Shown here one piece after another: positions 10,206 through 20,943 of a DNA stretch of 32,803 bases. The position numbers were made by a program, and so were the translations under genes. Within the stretch, counting starts at the first letter, position 1. The number at the start of each line of letters is the position of its first letter. The stretch is from NCBI GenBank assembly GCA_030849805.1, contig JASANZ010002010.1, positions 1 through 32,803 on the forward strand, read 5' to 3'. A model generated the notes under the pieces. That model was not told the origin of the DNA and did not search any database. It worked only from the letters and a program-made list of their open reading frames with translations. This stretch comes from Sergeia podlipaevii (taxonomy: Eukaryota > Euglenozoa > Kinetoplastea > Trypanosomatida > Trypanosomatidae).

Positions 10206-11407
10206 ATAAGAAAAAGGGAGAAAATAAACGAGCATAATGTTATTGTTGGCACTAATTTGATGTTTTGTTGTTGTATTTTTTTGCTGTATGTTTACCTCTT
10301 CTATTATTATTTTTTTGAATGAAGTATCAACAGAAGAGGGACGTACAGAACGGGCAGAGGAGGTGGATGGATGGATGGATGGATGGATGGGGATGAAATT
10401 GGATGTCCTATCTGCATACGGTATTTTTTTTTGTTTTTGGAGGGATTTGCCTCCTCTTATTTCCTTCTTCCATCTCTTGGCTTTAGCAGATATCGTGGTT
10501 GTTACTACTACTACAATCTTTTTTTTTCTTAACATTTTTCATTTTTTACTTTTTCCTTGCTTTATCCTACTTCTATGTTTTCTTTTTTTTTTTCAGAGAA
10601 ATAGAAAATCTTTGTGTATGCTTATTCCCTTTCTGTTCTTTGCGTCTTGCGTTTTTTCTTTTTGTTCTTTATGTTACATTTTTGATTATATAAAAAAAAA
10701 AAACTAGAACCAAACGGTTCTTGTGAATGTAAGTACTGCTTTTTTTTTTCGGTGCTGTTGTATTTTATATATATACCTTTGATAAGGTGCATTCGCTTTA
10801 ACAAAAAAAAAAATTGTGCTCTACTGATTTCAGCACGCATAGACAGGCTTTTTCTCCCTTATCATTCACTATTGTTTCTGTGAATGGCAATATATATATA
10901 TTCCCTCTTGCTCATAATTCCGTTCTACTATTACAAAAAGAAATATTATTATTATTATTATTATTACATTCCCCACCCCCTATATTCTTTTTTTTTCTTG
11001 CTTTATCTTCTATTAACATGTACGTATGTATGTGTGTGCATGGTAGTATTCAGTTTGGTACGACCCAAGGTACCGCTTAGTAGGGCAGAAAGGAAGCAGT
11101 ATTTATACTGAACCAAGTAGTGTCTTCCTCACACATTTCTTTCCTTTTTCTTTCCTCTTGAAATATACATATATATATCATCTGTATCCGCTACATTTCA
11201 GCCATTTTTTTTTTGGTTATTTGTTGTTGTTGTTGTGGTTGTGGCTGTGGTTGTTTTTGAAAGTTTTTAAAGGGAAATTTGCCGAGGAGAACGAGAAACT
11301 AAAGAAAGAAGAAGGAATTTGATCAGATCAAACACAAAATTTGAGTATATTTTGGGGAAGTTTTCCTATTACTATTATCCCTGAAACGTGACAGAAGGAA
11401 ATATATC
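10206..11407. other. Intergenic region between zinc-finger gene and the RG-rich gene
   Basis: About 1.2 kb, AT-rich, with an ATGG array, long T runs, ATT repeats near 10945-10966 and TA arrays near 10769 and 10891. A GTT/TGG-rich pyrimidine-purine stretch at about 11220-11262 probably serves as the polypyrimidine tract of the next gene. No coding frame is credible. Confidence 0.55.
10365..10390 (+). repeat. GGAT tetranucleotide array
   Basis: About six and a half tandem copies of GGAT in the 3' flank of the LSD1-type zinc-finger gene. It is G-rich on the + strand and could fold or vary in length; function unknown. Confidence 0.9.
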
Positions 11408-13384
11408 ATGGCAGACATAGACGCTATTGTTGATGAATTACTTTTAGGTGTTGAAGCGAATGTGAAGCTTCAGCAGCAGTCAAGCATCCCTCATGAAGGA
11501 ACCATGCACAATGGCAGTGGTCTCCATCAAGCCACGACGTCTACACCATATCGAGACACGCTAGCAGCCCAGACTCACTTGAGCAGCTCTAGGGCCTCCT
11601 CTCACCATTACATGGAAGACAATCTGCAGAAATTTACCTTTCCACTACCTCTCGCACAAGACCAGCAGCATCAGCAGTATACCTCTCCCACGCCAAAGAA
11701 TGACAATAATAACAGAAGGGAGGAGATGACCCGAGATGCTAAAGTGAGCACACGTGCCCAGAGAGAAGAAATCCACTACGATGCGAACAGAGAAGATGTG
11801 TTAGACGAGGAAGAAGACATAGAGGACGCCGTAGAGCGCATTCTTGCCGGCACCTCTTCCTTGGTTCCCGCACCACAGCAGTACAACCACCACCACTACC
11901 ACCACTACCATAGCAGGTCTAGTGAAGAAGGACGAGGAGGCCAGCGTGGCGGCGGAGGTCGTCTGCGCTCTTTAGAAGATCGCGCCGCGCATGTAGGAGA
12001 CGATGAAGTTGAGAGAGAAATACGACAGCACGGTCGCAGTGATGGTGATGTCAGAAGAAAGAACAGAGGGGCCTCTTCCCCCGTTCAACAACAGCATTAC
12101 ACCTCTCCGCCACAAAGAGGTCTCAGCACGGCCAATAGCACTGCTAGTAGTACTGCGAGTGGTGCGCATCACAGCAGAAATGGGGGACGGGGACGAGGAC
12201 GAGGGGGCAGGACGCGCTCCGCCAGAGCCCGAGAGGAAGACGCGCTTCTGCAACGTCTACAGTTGTGGCAAGAGCGGAAGGAAGCAAGGCGGCTGCAGGC
12301 GGTGTATGAAAAACTGCTTAAGGAACGTGAGGAATGCACGTTTGAACCCAGCTATTGCCCAGAAGCACTCATGCCTGACACAATCGCGAAGGCTGCGCCA
12401 ACGACACCGGGGAGGCTTGTGTCTTCTTCATCAGCCTGGTATCACTCTCCTTCCACCTCTCAAGGCACAAAAAATAAAAGTAATAACATCAGTAGTGGCA
12501 TCACCATCGCTGGGTTGCGCACACCCTCACAGGGGAGAGTAGGCGCAGGTGAAGGACGTAGTGGTAGCGGCGGTGGCGGCGGCAGCGGTGCAGCCGCCAG
12601 CTGGGACAGCCTTCTCGCACCGAACCGCCTCTATCAGGATAACTATGCATGGGGCTTTGATGAGTACGTCGCGCGCATGGAGGCGGCACGGGAGGAGCGC
12701 GAGCGTGTACAGAAAGAAGAAGAAGCCAAGCGTGCTCACTACGCGGATCATCAGACGTTCAGGCGCGGCGTCACAGTACAGGAACCCTTCGAGCTGAGTT
12801 GTTATACACGCCGTCCTCCTGGCAGTGGCGTGAAGTTGAGAAGGAGGGTGTCGTCGCCGTCGTCATCATCGGCGGTCGTGACTGGCCACAGCCCGGATGA
12901 GCAGCGTAGTGGTGGTGGTGGTGGTGGTAGCGGTGATGCACGAGGCGGAGACTCGACTGGCATCGCGACGAGAGCAGCTGTGGCGCTGCAACCAGTAGAC
13001 ACGTTTAATGAAATCGCGCCGCGCATACGCGAGCAGCTTCTCTTTACGGGTCAAATGACAGCACAACTGGCGAAGGCGTCTTGTTCTGCTGCTTTGTCGG
13101 AAGCAATAAGAAATGGCGACACGTGCCCATGTGACGTTGCACATGGACGCGATGGCTCTCTGCACGGAGTACCTTGGCGGGAGGGTGGCAAGAAGATGTC
13201 ACCTGTCACCGGTCGATTACAAGGGAATAGCAATGTTGATGATGGCGTCGGCTGTATGGATGACGAAGTGAGAGAAGTGGTGGATAGCAGCAATAGCAAT
13301 GGACCGCAGCTTCCTCCTACTGGGCTCTTCTCCCAACCAGCTCGAGAGGTCCGCATTGCAAGTGGGGCTTCTCCTCCGAGATGA
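11408..13384 (+). CDS. Hypothetical low-complexity protein with RG-rich and coiled-coil segments
   Basis: I do not recognise this 658-residue protein. Residues 1-150 are polar and Gln/Ser-rich with a stretch of acidic residues (DEEEDIED). A His/Tyr cluster and Gly/Arg-rich segments (RGGQRGGGGR, then GRGRGRGGRTR) follow at about 160-270. A highly charged helix (about 273-312) ends in the motif ECTFEPSY. Proteins of the kinetoplastid cytoskeleton and flagellum often carry such charged helices followed by a TFxP motif, so a cytoskeletal role is a guess. A second charged helix lies at about 425-445, starting near FDEYVARMEAA. The rest is Gly/Ser-rich with simple codon repeats. There is no signal peptide or membrane segment. 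The ATG at 11408 is the first in the open frame and the downstream region shows a steady coding pattern. Confidence 0.8.
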   Translation: MADIDAIVDELLLGVEANVKLQQQSSIPHEGTMHNGSGLHQATTSTPYRDTLAAQTHLSSSRASSHHYMEDNLQKFTFPLPLAQDQQHQQYTSPTPKNDNNNRREEMTRDAKVSTRAQREEIHYDANREDVLDEEEDIEDAVERILAGTSSLVPAPQQYNHHHYHHYHSRSSEEGRGGQRGGGGRLRSLEDRAAHVGDDEVEREIRQHGRSDGDVRRKNRGASSPVQQQHYTSPPQRGLSTANSTASSTASGAHHSRNGGRGRGRGGRTRSARAREEDALLQRLQLWQERKEARRLQAVYEKLLKEREECTFEPSYCPEALMPDTIAKAAPTTPGRLVSSSSAWYHSPSTSQGTKNKSNNISSGITIAGLRTPSQGRVGAGEGRSGSGGGGGSGAAASWDSLLAPNRLYQDNYAWGFDEYVARMEAAREERERVQKEEEAKRAHYADHQTFRRGVTVQEPFELSCYTRRPPGSGVKLRRRVSSPSSSSAVVTGHSPDEQRSGGGGGGSGDARGGDSTGIATRAAVALQPVDTFNEIAPRIREQLLFTGQMTAQLAKASCSAALSEAIRNGDTCPCDVAHGRDGSLHGVPWREGGKKMSPVTGRLQGNSNVDDGVGCMDDEVREVVDSSNSNGPQLPPTGLFSQPAREVRIASGASPPR

Positions 13385-14033
13385 GAGAACACGATGAAAA
13401 AGGGTGAAAAGAAAATATGAGAAAGAGAGACTGTGTGTGTGTGTGTGTGTGTGGAAAGCTCTCATCTCACCTCTCTTTCTTCCGCAGAGGATTATGATAT
13501 TCTATGTGCCTTTATGAGGAGATATATATATATATTTGTATATTTGCGTGTATATTGCGCGTTTTTGGCACCTTCATTTATCACTGTTTGTTGTTTTGTT
13601 TTGTTTGTATTATCACTGCTTGAGTATATATATTAGATCTGTATCAAAGGGAGAAAAATGTATAGATTAACTATGGCGATATGGCATCACTCTCGTTGAT
13701 GACTTCTGAGTGCGTCTTCAACATATGTATGTTGCCATACTTTTTGTTATTAAAGGTGGTGAAGGTCATTCTCTGAATAGTATATATATATATTCATTTT
13801 CGTCCACCTTCATACTATTCCTTCTCTACTTCTCTTTTTCTCTCTCTCTCTCTGTTTGTGTGCGTGTGTGTGTACACGCAGAGAGCGCGCAGTACTTACA
13901 AGGGAAAAAATCAAGATAGAAAAAAGGGGTTACTGTCTAGCATCAGAATCAATAAATAGTAAGAAGATTGTTATTTTTTTATTTTAAGAAGAGGATACGT
14001 CTTTTTCTTTTCATTTATTCACATAATTAGCAT
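13385..14033. other. Intergenic region with TG and CT microsatellites
   Basis: About 650 bp containing a TG run at about 13431-13452, TA arrays near 13523 and 13782, and a CT tract near 13839-13852. It should hold the 3' UTR of the gene upstream and the splice signals for the gene at 14034. No coding frame is credible. Confidence 0.55.
14001..14030 (+). promoter_or_regulatory. Putative trans-splice acceptor with a 3-nt leader
   Basis: A T/C-rich tract (14001-14020) is followed by AG at 14029-14030, only 3 nt before the ATG at 14034. If this AG is used, the mRNA has almost no gene-encoded 5' UTR beyond the spliced leader. Confidence 0.55.
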
Positions 14034-15371
14034 ATGTTTCCCTCTATCAAGTCCCTAGAGCGGCATGCGACTGGCCGTACAATGCGTGCTGTCATAGCAA
14101 CCGCAACCAGTTCATTACAAGGAGCAGCGGATGACGCGGTAGTGAGTAGTGTAGTGAGGAATCATACTACGAAGTTCGTGAGCGCTCGTGAAAACCGCCT
14201 CTCTACCTGTGAAGGTGGGTCAAACATAGACCAACTGAGGTGTATGCGTTACGCTCTTCTTTTATTTCTACCTTCTTCCACTTTCACTTCCACTTCCACC
14301 TCTTCCTCTGCTGCCCTTATGCATAGTGCGCGTCATGTACACAACAGCTCCCCCACAACAACGGCAGCAGCAGCGGATGGTGATGGTGGTGATGGCAAGG
14401 CCCGGAGTGGCACACACAACACAGAAGAAGTGGATATCTTGAGTGAAATGCTGTCCGTGGATGCAGACGTAGCAGCAACAGCAACTAGTGCAAGCACGTC
14501 TACACAAGGACATGAAGCAGCACCCAACCAGCAGCAGCAAGAACATCAAGAAAGATTAAAAGACGATGAAGGTGTCTTACGCGTGCGCTTGCTGAGGCTG
14601 CATAACTTGCCCAAGAACTGGTTACACGAGGATGTTATTCAGTTTATCAATCAAGTTGCCGAGCATGCCGGGATAACTTTACCTGATGAGCAAGACACCT
14701 GGCAAGCACAAAAAGTAGAAGAGGACGAGGAAGAGGACTCGGCGATTCCGCGAGCTACCTCTCCCTTCGTAGAGTATTTACGAGTGCCCTACGGGCGACG
14801 CACGGGGCTGGTCTACGGCACCCCAGAGCTTCATCTCACCTCTCCTGCACTCGCGGACTACCTTCTCAAGGACCTCTCTTTTGATGCCGACGACTACCGC
14901 AACCGCATCTACTTTACAGAGATCGAAGATGAGGGCGCGACGACGGAGGGCGGTGGGAGTGAGGCAGATGGTGGTCGCCATCACAGCCAGCAGCGGCGTC
15001 GCCGTCAGTACTACGTGGATGTGGAGGAAACGATTGAAGCAGAGCAGCAGCAGGCGCTTCAGTCGCTGGAGCTTGATCGCTTTCTTCTCGCTCCGGATCT
15101 GTTGCTTGATATTGCCAAGATGCATCAGCGGCGGCTTGTTACTCGCAGCGACAAAGTTGTCTTGGAGGCCTTTGTCGATGGCGAGGAGGATGGCACGGAT
15201 GCAGATGGAGTGGACGGAAGTGAACTGAAGAGAGAAACGACACAAATTAAGAACAAGGGCAAGAAGAAGCGCATTGGGGCACGCAGGGCAGGGACACAGT
15301 CACATCTGGGACGTGGCTCCATGCAGAATGTACCGCTTCCCCAGCCATACGTTCAAGGCCGCTCTCTATAA
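14034..15371 (+). CDS. Hypothetical protein, possibly mitochondrial, with an RRM-like patch
   Basis: This 445-residue protein is not one I can name. The first 40 residues are basic and hydroxylated, with few acidic residues, which resembles a mitochondrial presequence. After a long Ser/Thr/Ala-rich low-complexity region, a folded segment begins near residue 183 (VRLLRLHNLPKNW), continues through EYLRVPYG and RRTGLVYG near 245-260, and ends near IYFTEIED around 295. The order of a beta-strand, helix and an RNP1-like strand suggests an RRM-like RNA-binding fold, but with an acidic insertion; this is a guess. The C-terminal tail is basic (KGKKKRIGARRAG). It could be a mitochondrial RNA-binding or ribosome-associated protein. 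Confidence 0.75.
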   Translation: MFPSIKSLERHATGRTMRAVIATATSSLQGAADDAVVSSVVRNHTTKFVSARENRLSTCEGGSNIDQLRCMRYALLLFLPSSTFTSTSTSSSAALMHSARHVHNSSPTTTAAAADGDGGDGKARSGTHNTEEVDILSEMLSVDADVAATATSASTSTQGHEAAPNQQQQEHQERLKDDEGVLRVRLLRLHNLPKNWLHEDVIQFINQVAEHAGITLPDEQDTWQAQKVEEDEEEDSAIPRATSPFVEYLRVPYGRRTGLVYGTPELHLTSPALADYLLKDLSFDADDYRNRIYFTEIEDEGATTEGGGSEADGGRHHSQQRRRRQYYVDVEETIEAEQQQALQSLELDRFLLAPDLLLDIAKMHQRRLVTRSDKVVLEAFVDGEEDGTDADGVDGSELKRETTQIKNKGKKKRIGARRAGTQSHLGRGSMQNVPLPQPYVQGRSL

Positions 15372-15961
15372 ACGAATGTAGTGAACAAGAGAGAGAGAGA
15401 GAGAAGGGGGCTTCGTGCAGTAACAGTAGTGTTGTTGCTTCCTGATAGATGTGTGATCCTCATTATTATCACTTTTTCTCTTCGTTTGTTTCCCTTCCAT
15501 TCAATTTTCTTTTTTCACATTTGAAAAACACAGTGGGAGCAATCACAGAGATAACGTAATGCTTCAGCATTACTTAAAAGAGCAACTATATATATGTCTG
15601 TGTGTGTGTGTGTGTGTCTGTATCATAACTGTCATCAGTACAATATATATTTAAGTACTTGTGAGATATGAAATGACGTCGTTTTGGCCGCTACGTGTTC
15701 ATATTTGTTGGAAAATGTAGTACCTTTTTACATTCCTTTTTTTTTCTTTCTCTCTCTCTTCCCTTTGTTTGTTCATTTTTATCGTTTTTTTTCTTTTCTT
15801 TTGATGAATGGCATGATGGAGGGGTCCATCACCCACGCATAGTTATTCTTATATATATGTACTTGCCATATTATAACTATTGTTCGCTACAGAGAGTACT
15901 CTTTGTGTTGCTGTGATTTTAAAAAAAGTTGCAGCTTCACTACGTCTTATTATTTATATTT
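15372..15961. other. Intergenic region before the methyltransferase gene
   Basis: About 590 bp with a GA run near 15391-15404, a TG run near 15598-15617 and several T tracts near 15736-15803. Acceptor candidates before the next ATG are the AG near 15889 and the AG at about 15932-15933. No coding frame is credible. Confidence 0.55.
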
Positions 15962-17485
15962 ATGGCTCGCAAGCGCTGGGGTGCCAAGACGGCATGGGCA
16001 AAGTCCTTCTTTTCAGTGGAGCCCGCATCGGTTTCAGATGCCTCTGCATCTCCTCCCCTCGAGGACAGCTCCATGTCCACCACTGGTGCTACAAGGAGTT
16101 GTCGCCATAGCAGTGGTGGTGATGGTGTGACTCCGTCACTGCCTCTGCAGCGTGAGGAGAGAACTCTCACCTTGAGCGAGAGAGCTCAGAGAAAACGGCA
16201 ACGCGTGTTAGAGCAGGACGCGGGCACACGCTGGCGATGCAATCGCTGTGGAGAATGCCTCCTGCTGCCACAGGATCCTCACACGGGGCGGCCGTGCTTC
16301 ACTCTTCTGGCAGAGCATCTGGAAGGGAGAAGGGCAGCCATGCATGGCGTTAGCACAGAAAGCGCCTCAAATGAAAAGCAAGAAAGGGTGAAAGAGAGAG
16401 ATGACGTCAGCCACGTGGCGCACAGCACTAGCGCGATTCCACCGTGTGTAGCTGGGACTTTGCTATTTGATGCGCAAGAGGATACAAGCGTACTGGCTAC
16501 ATCGCGCTGTCGGAGCCAGCAGCAAGAAGGCGAGGCGCGTGTTGCTGGTAATGTGGCGGGCACTGCTGGTGCTGCATCCGGTGGCTCAACGGAGAAGAAG
16601 GAGGAAACTGTGATGGCGAAGAAGCGCCTCATGGAAGTCTTGCTTCAGACAGGCACTCGTGAAGGGGAAACGGGCAGCAACAACAACAGCAACAACAAAG
16701 ACAATGACGACGATGATAACGAAAAAACAAGCAATAGTACGCGTGTGTTTATCGTGGTGGAGAACCCCAAGACTCCGGCGAACCTTGGCAGCATCTTACG
16801 TGCGATGGGGTGCTACGGTGTCACGGATGGAGCGCTTATCTTTTCGGGGACTCGTCTCCTGCAAGCACTGCGCCACTCCCCGGCGACAGACACGCGCAGC
16901 ATCGGCCGTGTAGTGTCTCAAGTTCAAGTTCCATCGCTGCAGGTCCTCTTTGACGCTGTGGCAGAGTTACGTGGTGGTAGTCGTTGTGGCGCGAAGGATA
17001 GCACTCCTTCGTTGGCGGCAAGTTTTGTGGCGGTGGATCTCATCGAAGGAGCCACGCTTCTTCCCTTGTATGTTCATCCTTTTAGCAATGGTACTATGCA
17101 AGGAGCGAGCAACAATATCAATAATAGCGATGGATCAGAGGAAGTGGATGCTACCACAAGCAGCGGCGCGCGTCCGTTGTGTCCTCGGCCGATGGTGTTT
17201 TATCTGTTTGGTGCAGAGGACGGTACGCTATCGAAGGAGTATCTTGAGCAGTGTGACGCTGCAGTCTACATGCCCACTACCAGCAGTATGAATCTGGCGG
17301 CCTCTATCAACGTACTGCTGTATGACCGAGTGATGAAAGAATGCGTCGCCGCCGCCACGAACGCCTCTGCCGAAACCACAACCACAACATCATCAGTGGT
17401 GGCGGCAAGCCAGGTAGAGGTGTGGGGGAGAGCGTGCGTCTTGGCACGTAACGCTAACAATCACCTCAAATGGGAATCAAAATAG
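15962..17485 (+). CDS. SpoU/TrmH-family RNA 2'-O-methyltransferase
   Basis: This 507-residue protein carries a C-terminal SPOUT (SpoU/TrmH) domain, the trefoil-knot class that transfers a methyl group from S-adenosylmethionine to a ribose 2'-OH in tRNA or rRNA. The three SpoU motifs are visible: motif 1 at about 268-280 (NPKTPANLGSILR), motif 2 at 412-424 (FYLFGAEDGTLSK) and motif 3 at 437-450 (MPTTSSMNLAASIN). Asn/Asp-rich and Asn/Ser-rich inserts interrupt the region at about 239-258 and 381-400. The N-terminal half is basic and disordered except for a Cys cluster C93-x2-C96-x2-C99 with C112, a possible zinc site. The open frame extends 33 nt upstream to a TTG, which is not a eukaryotic start, so I place the start at the ATG at 15962 (MARKRWGAK). 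Substrate (tRNA, rRNA or mitochondrial RNA) is not determinable. Confidence 0.88.
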   Translation: MARKRWGAKTAWAKSFFSVEPASVSDASASPPLEDSSMSTTGATRSCRHSSGGDGVTPSLPLQREERTLTLSERAQRKRQRVLEQDAGTRWRCNRCGECLLLPQDPHTGRPCFTLLAEHLEGRRAAMHGVSTESASNEKQERVKERDDVSHVAHSTSAIPPCVAGTLLFDAQEDTSVLATSRCRSQQQEGEARVAGNVAGTAGAASGGSTEKKEETVMAKKRLMEVLLQTGTREGETGSNNNSNNKDNDDDDNEKTSNSTRVFIVVENPKTPANLGSILRAMGCYGVTDGALIFSGTRLLQALRHSPATDTRSIGRVVSQVQVPSLQVLFDAVAELRGGSRCGAKDSTPSLAASFVAVDLIEGATLLPLYVHPFSNGTMQGASNNINNSDGSEEVDATTSSGARPLCPRPMVFYLFGAEDGTLSKEYLEQCDAAVYMPTTSSMNLAASINVLLYDRVMKECVAAATNASAETTTTTSSVVAASQVEVWGRACVLARNANNHLKWESK

Positions 17486-18127
17486 CGGAGTTTGCAGCTA
17501 CACCGCTTTCAGAGAAAAAAGACTGAGGTCATAACAGTTTTAATTGCTGTCGTTGGATTTGTTTTCTTTATATATCGTATATATTTTTAAAGGAATTCGA
17601 ATGGGCAGTTTATAAAATGGAGGCCACTACATATCTTCCGCTTTGCTCATGCATGCGCCTGCCTGCGTTTTCTCTAAGTCGTTTAACTTGCTCATTAAAA
17701 AGGAAGTAACGGAGAAAAAGAAAAACGTGTTCCTTTGTTGTTGTTCACTTCAAATGTGAACTTTGAGAAAATCTTCTCGTTATTGCAATTTCATTGTTGA
17801 TGCTTTCTATAAAAATTGTTATTATTTATCACTTGCGGAACCCCTACCCTAACTTATTTTAAAAAAAAAAAATTCTCTCATTTTGAATTTCTATACCATG
17901 TATTTATACATACGTCTAATAGCCAGCAATAAACGATAATACACTTCTCAATCACCTCCTTCACTTCACCTATACTTTCAAAAGCTATTCCAAAAAAAAA
18001 TAAAAAGAAATCAATCCGATTTTACTTTTACTGGAGAACGCATAAGCAACCGGTCGACCTATTTCTCAATCATTGCATTTCTCACGTACACACACATACG
18101 CGCAGGTACGCACGAGAAAAGAGAAGA
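17486..18127. other. Intergenic region before the GP63 pseudogene
   Basis: About 640 bp, AT-rich with fewer microsatellites than the other spacers. It contains A-rich tracts near 17862-17872 and 17990-18008. No gene or RNA feature was recognised. Confidence 0.5.
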
Positions 18128-20137
18128 ATGATCAAAGGTGCGCACGCCCGACTGCTCCTGCTACTTTTCGTGACTACCAGCTGTCTTCTCTTATATAGCG
18201 GATGAGTCAGTGCGAACCGCAAGATTACAGTGGGGAGCCCGCCTTTCTGCTGCGGGCACGACGCGCCCATTGCCGAAGATGGCATCCTCATCACCAGTCT
18301 ACTCCACAGGCAAAGACGCTGATTGCGAAATCAGACTGGAAGCCGATGCGTCTGCGCGCATTTTTTTTTTGAGGATCATTACACAGAAGGTAAGCACTGC
18401 CGCTACGCCGATGAAGTGCTTACTATTGGCGCTCAACAGCTCTCTCTCTCTCTCTCTTGCAACGAGACAGACGTCCCTCACGGATGCGATGAGGCAATTG
18501 CTGAAAGATAAACTCGTGGCAAGTGCGCTGGAGTTTGTAAGCGAGAAGCTCTCCGTGTACCGCTTGACGGAGCTCGTGGACGTGGACAACTTTGCTTCGG
18601 TATCGTGTGCGAAGATGACGATTCCTCCTGAGCACAGCATCAACGGAGTAGCAGACCCTGATTATGTCAATTACATCGCTGAGAGACCCGAGGGTCGTGA
18701 TGGGTGATGGGGTCGCTGGGTCGGCAACGTGGTGCAGATCGCCAGAAGGACGACCCACAGTGGGGATGATGGCCATTGTGCCCTCCTACGTTACTGGTAG
18801 CGATGCGAGTGTGCGGGTGATTATTCACGAGCTCCTGCACGCACTTGGTTCCTCCTCTGGGCTCTTTGGGTACTACATCATGGCAGAGACGGTGGACATA
18901 CGTGATAAGCGGACGAGAATGCTCACGACACCGCGGGTGAATGAGGAGATGCGCAAGCACTACGGCTGTAGCGAGGTGGAAGGCGTGGAGCTAGAAGCCT
19001 ACAGTATGTTCGGCGCGGCCGGGTCTCACTAGGATATGCGGAACGCAAAGCTGGACATCATTGAGTCGAGGCAAGACACGGGATACTTCAGCCCTGTCAC
19101 CATGACCGCCCTGGAGAACACCGGAATTTACAAGCCCAACCATGACATGGCAGAACCATTTCCCTGGGGCCCGAACGCTGGGTGCAACTTCCTCAACGAA
19201 ATGTACATCGTCAATGGCGTCTCTGTGGACCCCACTGCGTTCCCTGCGAATCGCAAACCACAATGTCACGCAGACCAGCTGAAGATCAGCTTCGTCACCA
19301 TCCGCCAGTACTCCGCGGACCTTCCTCCCGCGTTTCAATATTTTGTAGATCCCAGGACCGGTGGCATCTCTCCTGACATGGACTTCTGCCCTGTTGCCGA
19401 TACATGGTATGAGACGCAAGAGTGCAGTGAGCGCGGATCCTCCTCCGACAGCCCCCCTCCCCCTCTCCATCTCTTTTTGGTTCAGACTCCAGGTGCTTCT
19501 TTGCGGGATGCGGTGGAGATGCGAAGGCCTCATGTGGTGCCCAAGTGCACTGTGACTCCAGCAGCGAGACCGACAAGGTGATGGTGAAGGGATCTGACGT
19601 GTGGGTACCTTGCGTGGAAGGTGACACACAATCTCTCTCAGTCAGCACAGCCCTAACATCTTCACATCGGAGGTCATTCACTGTCCTACTTACTGGGCAG
19701 TGTGCTTCCTTGAGGCATATGTCCCTACCATCGCCACTACCACTACTACTACCACCACAACTACTACTCCAAGACCCTCAAGTTCTACGGAATCTACAAG
19801 TACCGAAAATTCTTTCAAGAAAGAGGACGCAAGGGCCTCTGCTTCACATACATAAGAATCGTCTATGTCTGAAGCTTTTGACTTGCACGCGCAGGAATCC
19901 TCCTCCTCCACCACCGCGGTGGCATCTGACTCCTCTCTACCTGGATCTTCAAGTGGTGAGACGACCATCTCCAGAGATAGCAGCAGCAGCAGCGAGGACC
20001 TTACCAACCACACGCTTTACCTCATGCCTAGCCCTCCACCAAGGCGTAACGGAGTCTCTGGCCCTGCTGCAGTCACAGAAGTAAGACCCGTCTTTTGCTT
20101 TATGAACACCATCGCAGTGGCTGCGCTCGCTGTATAG
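18128..20137 (+). pseudogene. Decayed GP63 (leishmanolysin, MSP) metalloprotease pseudogene
   Basis: Fragments of a GP63-like surface zinc protease are spread over all three forward frames. A signal-peptide-like start at 18128 runs into TGA at 18203-18205. The zinc motif HELLH is intact at 18826-18840, and the third-His context (GSH just before MRNA) is interrupted by an in-frame TAG at 19030-19032. Further GP63-like stretches are NGVADPDYVNYIAE, MAEPFPWGPNAGCNFL and FVDPRTGGISPDMDFCP, plus HCPTYWAVC near the C-terminus. At least four frameshifts separate them, two at a poly-T run (18361-18371) and near a CT repeat (about 18441-18459). A Thr-rich then Ser-rich stalk follows, broken by TAA at 19853-19855, and the last frame ends in a hydrophobic tail that could have been a GPI signal. 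A functional product is not expected. Indels at homopolymers could be sequencing errors, but not all the stops. Confidence 0.9.
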
Positions 20138-20943
20138 GCAATTCCTCCCCCTCCCCCCTCCCTTCTCTCTTTTATTATCATTATTACTTTTTGTGGGGGG
20201 GGGAAGGCAGGAAGGAAAAGAAACGAAAGGAGGCGCTTGCATGTTGTTCTCTTGGGCACAAGTGCAGACAGGACACGAACACTCGTATGTCTTCACGCGC
20301 AGTCGCTATACATATAATGTGAGTGGCTTTTGTCAGGCTCATGCCACAGAGAAGAGCCTGAAAGCACTTTGTGGAAGGAAAAGAACATCACTTCAGAAAT
20401 ACATAAATATATATATATCTATATTTATATATTAAGAAAGTAGAAAACATATATCCGCTATCTATGACGCTCTTTTGAAAAAGTAGAACCGTAAATTTAC
20501 TTTAAACTGTATATCTCTATCTCTCTCTCTCTCTATCTCCTCCCTCACTCGACTCACATTAAATCAGTGTATACACTCGTACATAATTCACATATCTGTG
20601 TACTTTGTACATACGTTTTTCCTTTTACCGATATTTTGTTTTGTGTATACAAATCATTATTATTTCCATTGGATGGGCGTAGAGAGAGTATATACTCACA
20701 TATTTATATATATATATATATATCAGAGCACATACTTCTTTTCAGCTCTATGCACAATTGTTTTTCTTGTAGATCTCTCCCCTCCCCTCCCCCCCCTCCT
20801 CTTGTATTCCCAATCTCAAGAGAAAGAAACTTTTCTCATATAGAGTATACCGTATTTCCTATACGTATTTCTCTTTCCATATCTCTCTCTCTCTCTCGAC
20901 ATATGTTGTTGTCGTCGTTGTTGTTGCTTTTCTGAACCCTCAA

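Noticed and set aside
15929..15961. N-terminal extension of the methyltransferase frame
   Set aside because: It begins at TTG, and the following codons are T-rich UTR-like sequence; the first ATG is at 15962.
18210..18707. Intact 165-codon gene inside the GP63 relic
   Set aside because: It begins at GTG and is one frame fragment of the broken protease; the parts before and after lie in other frames.
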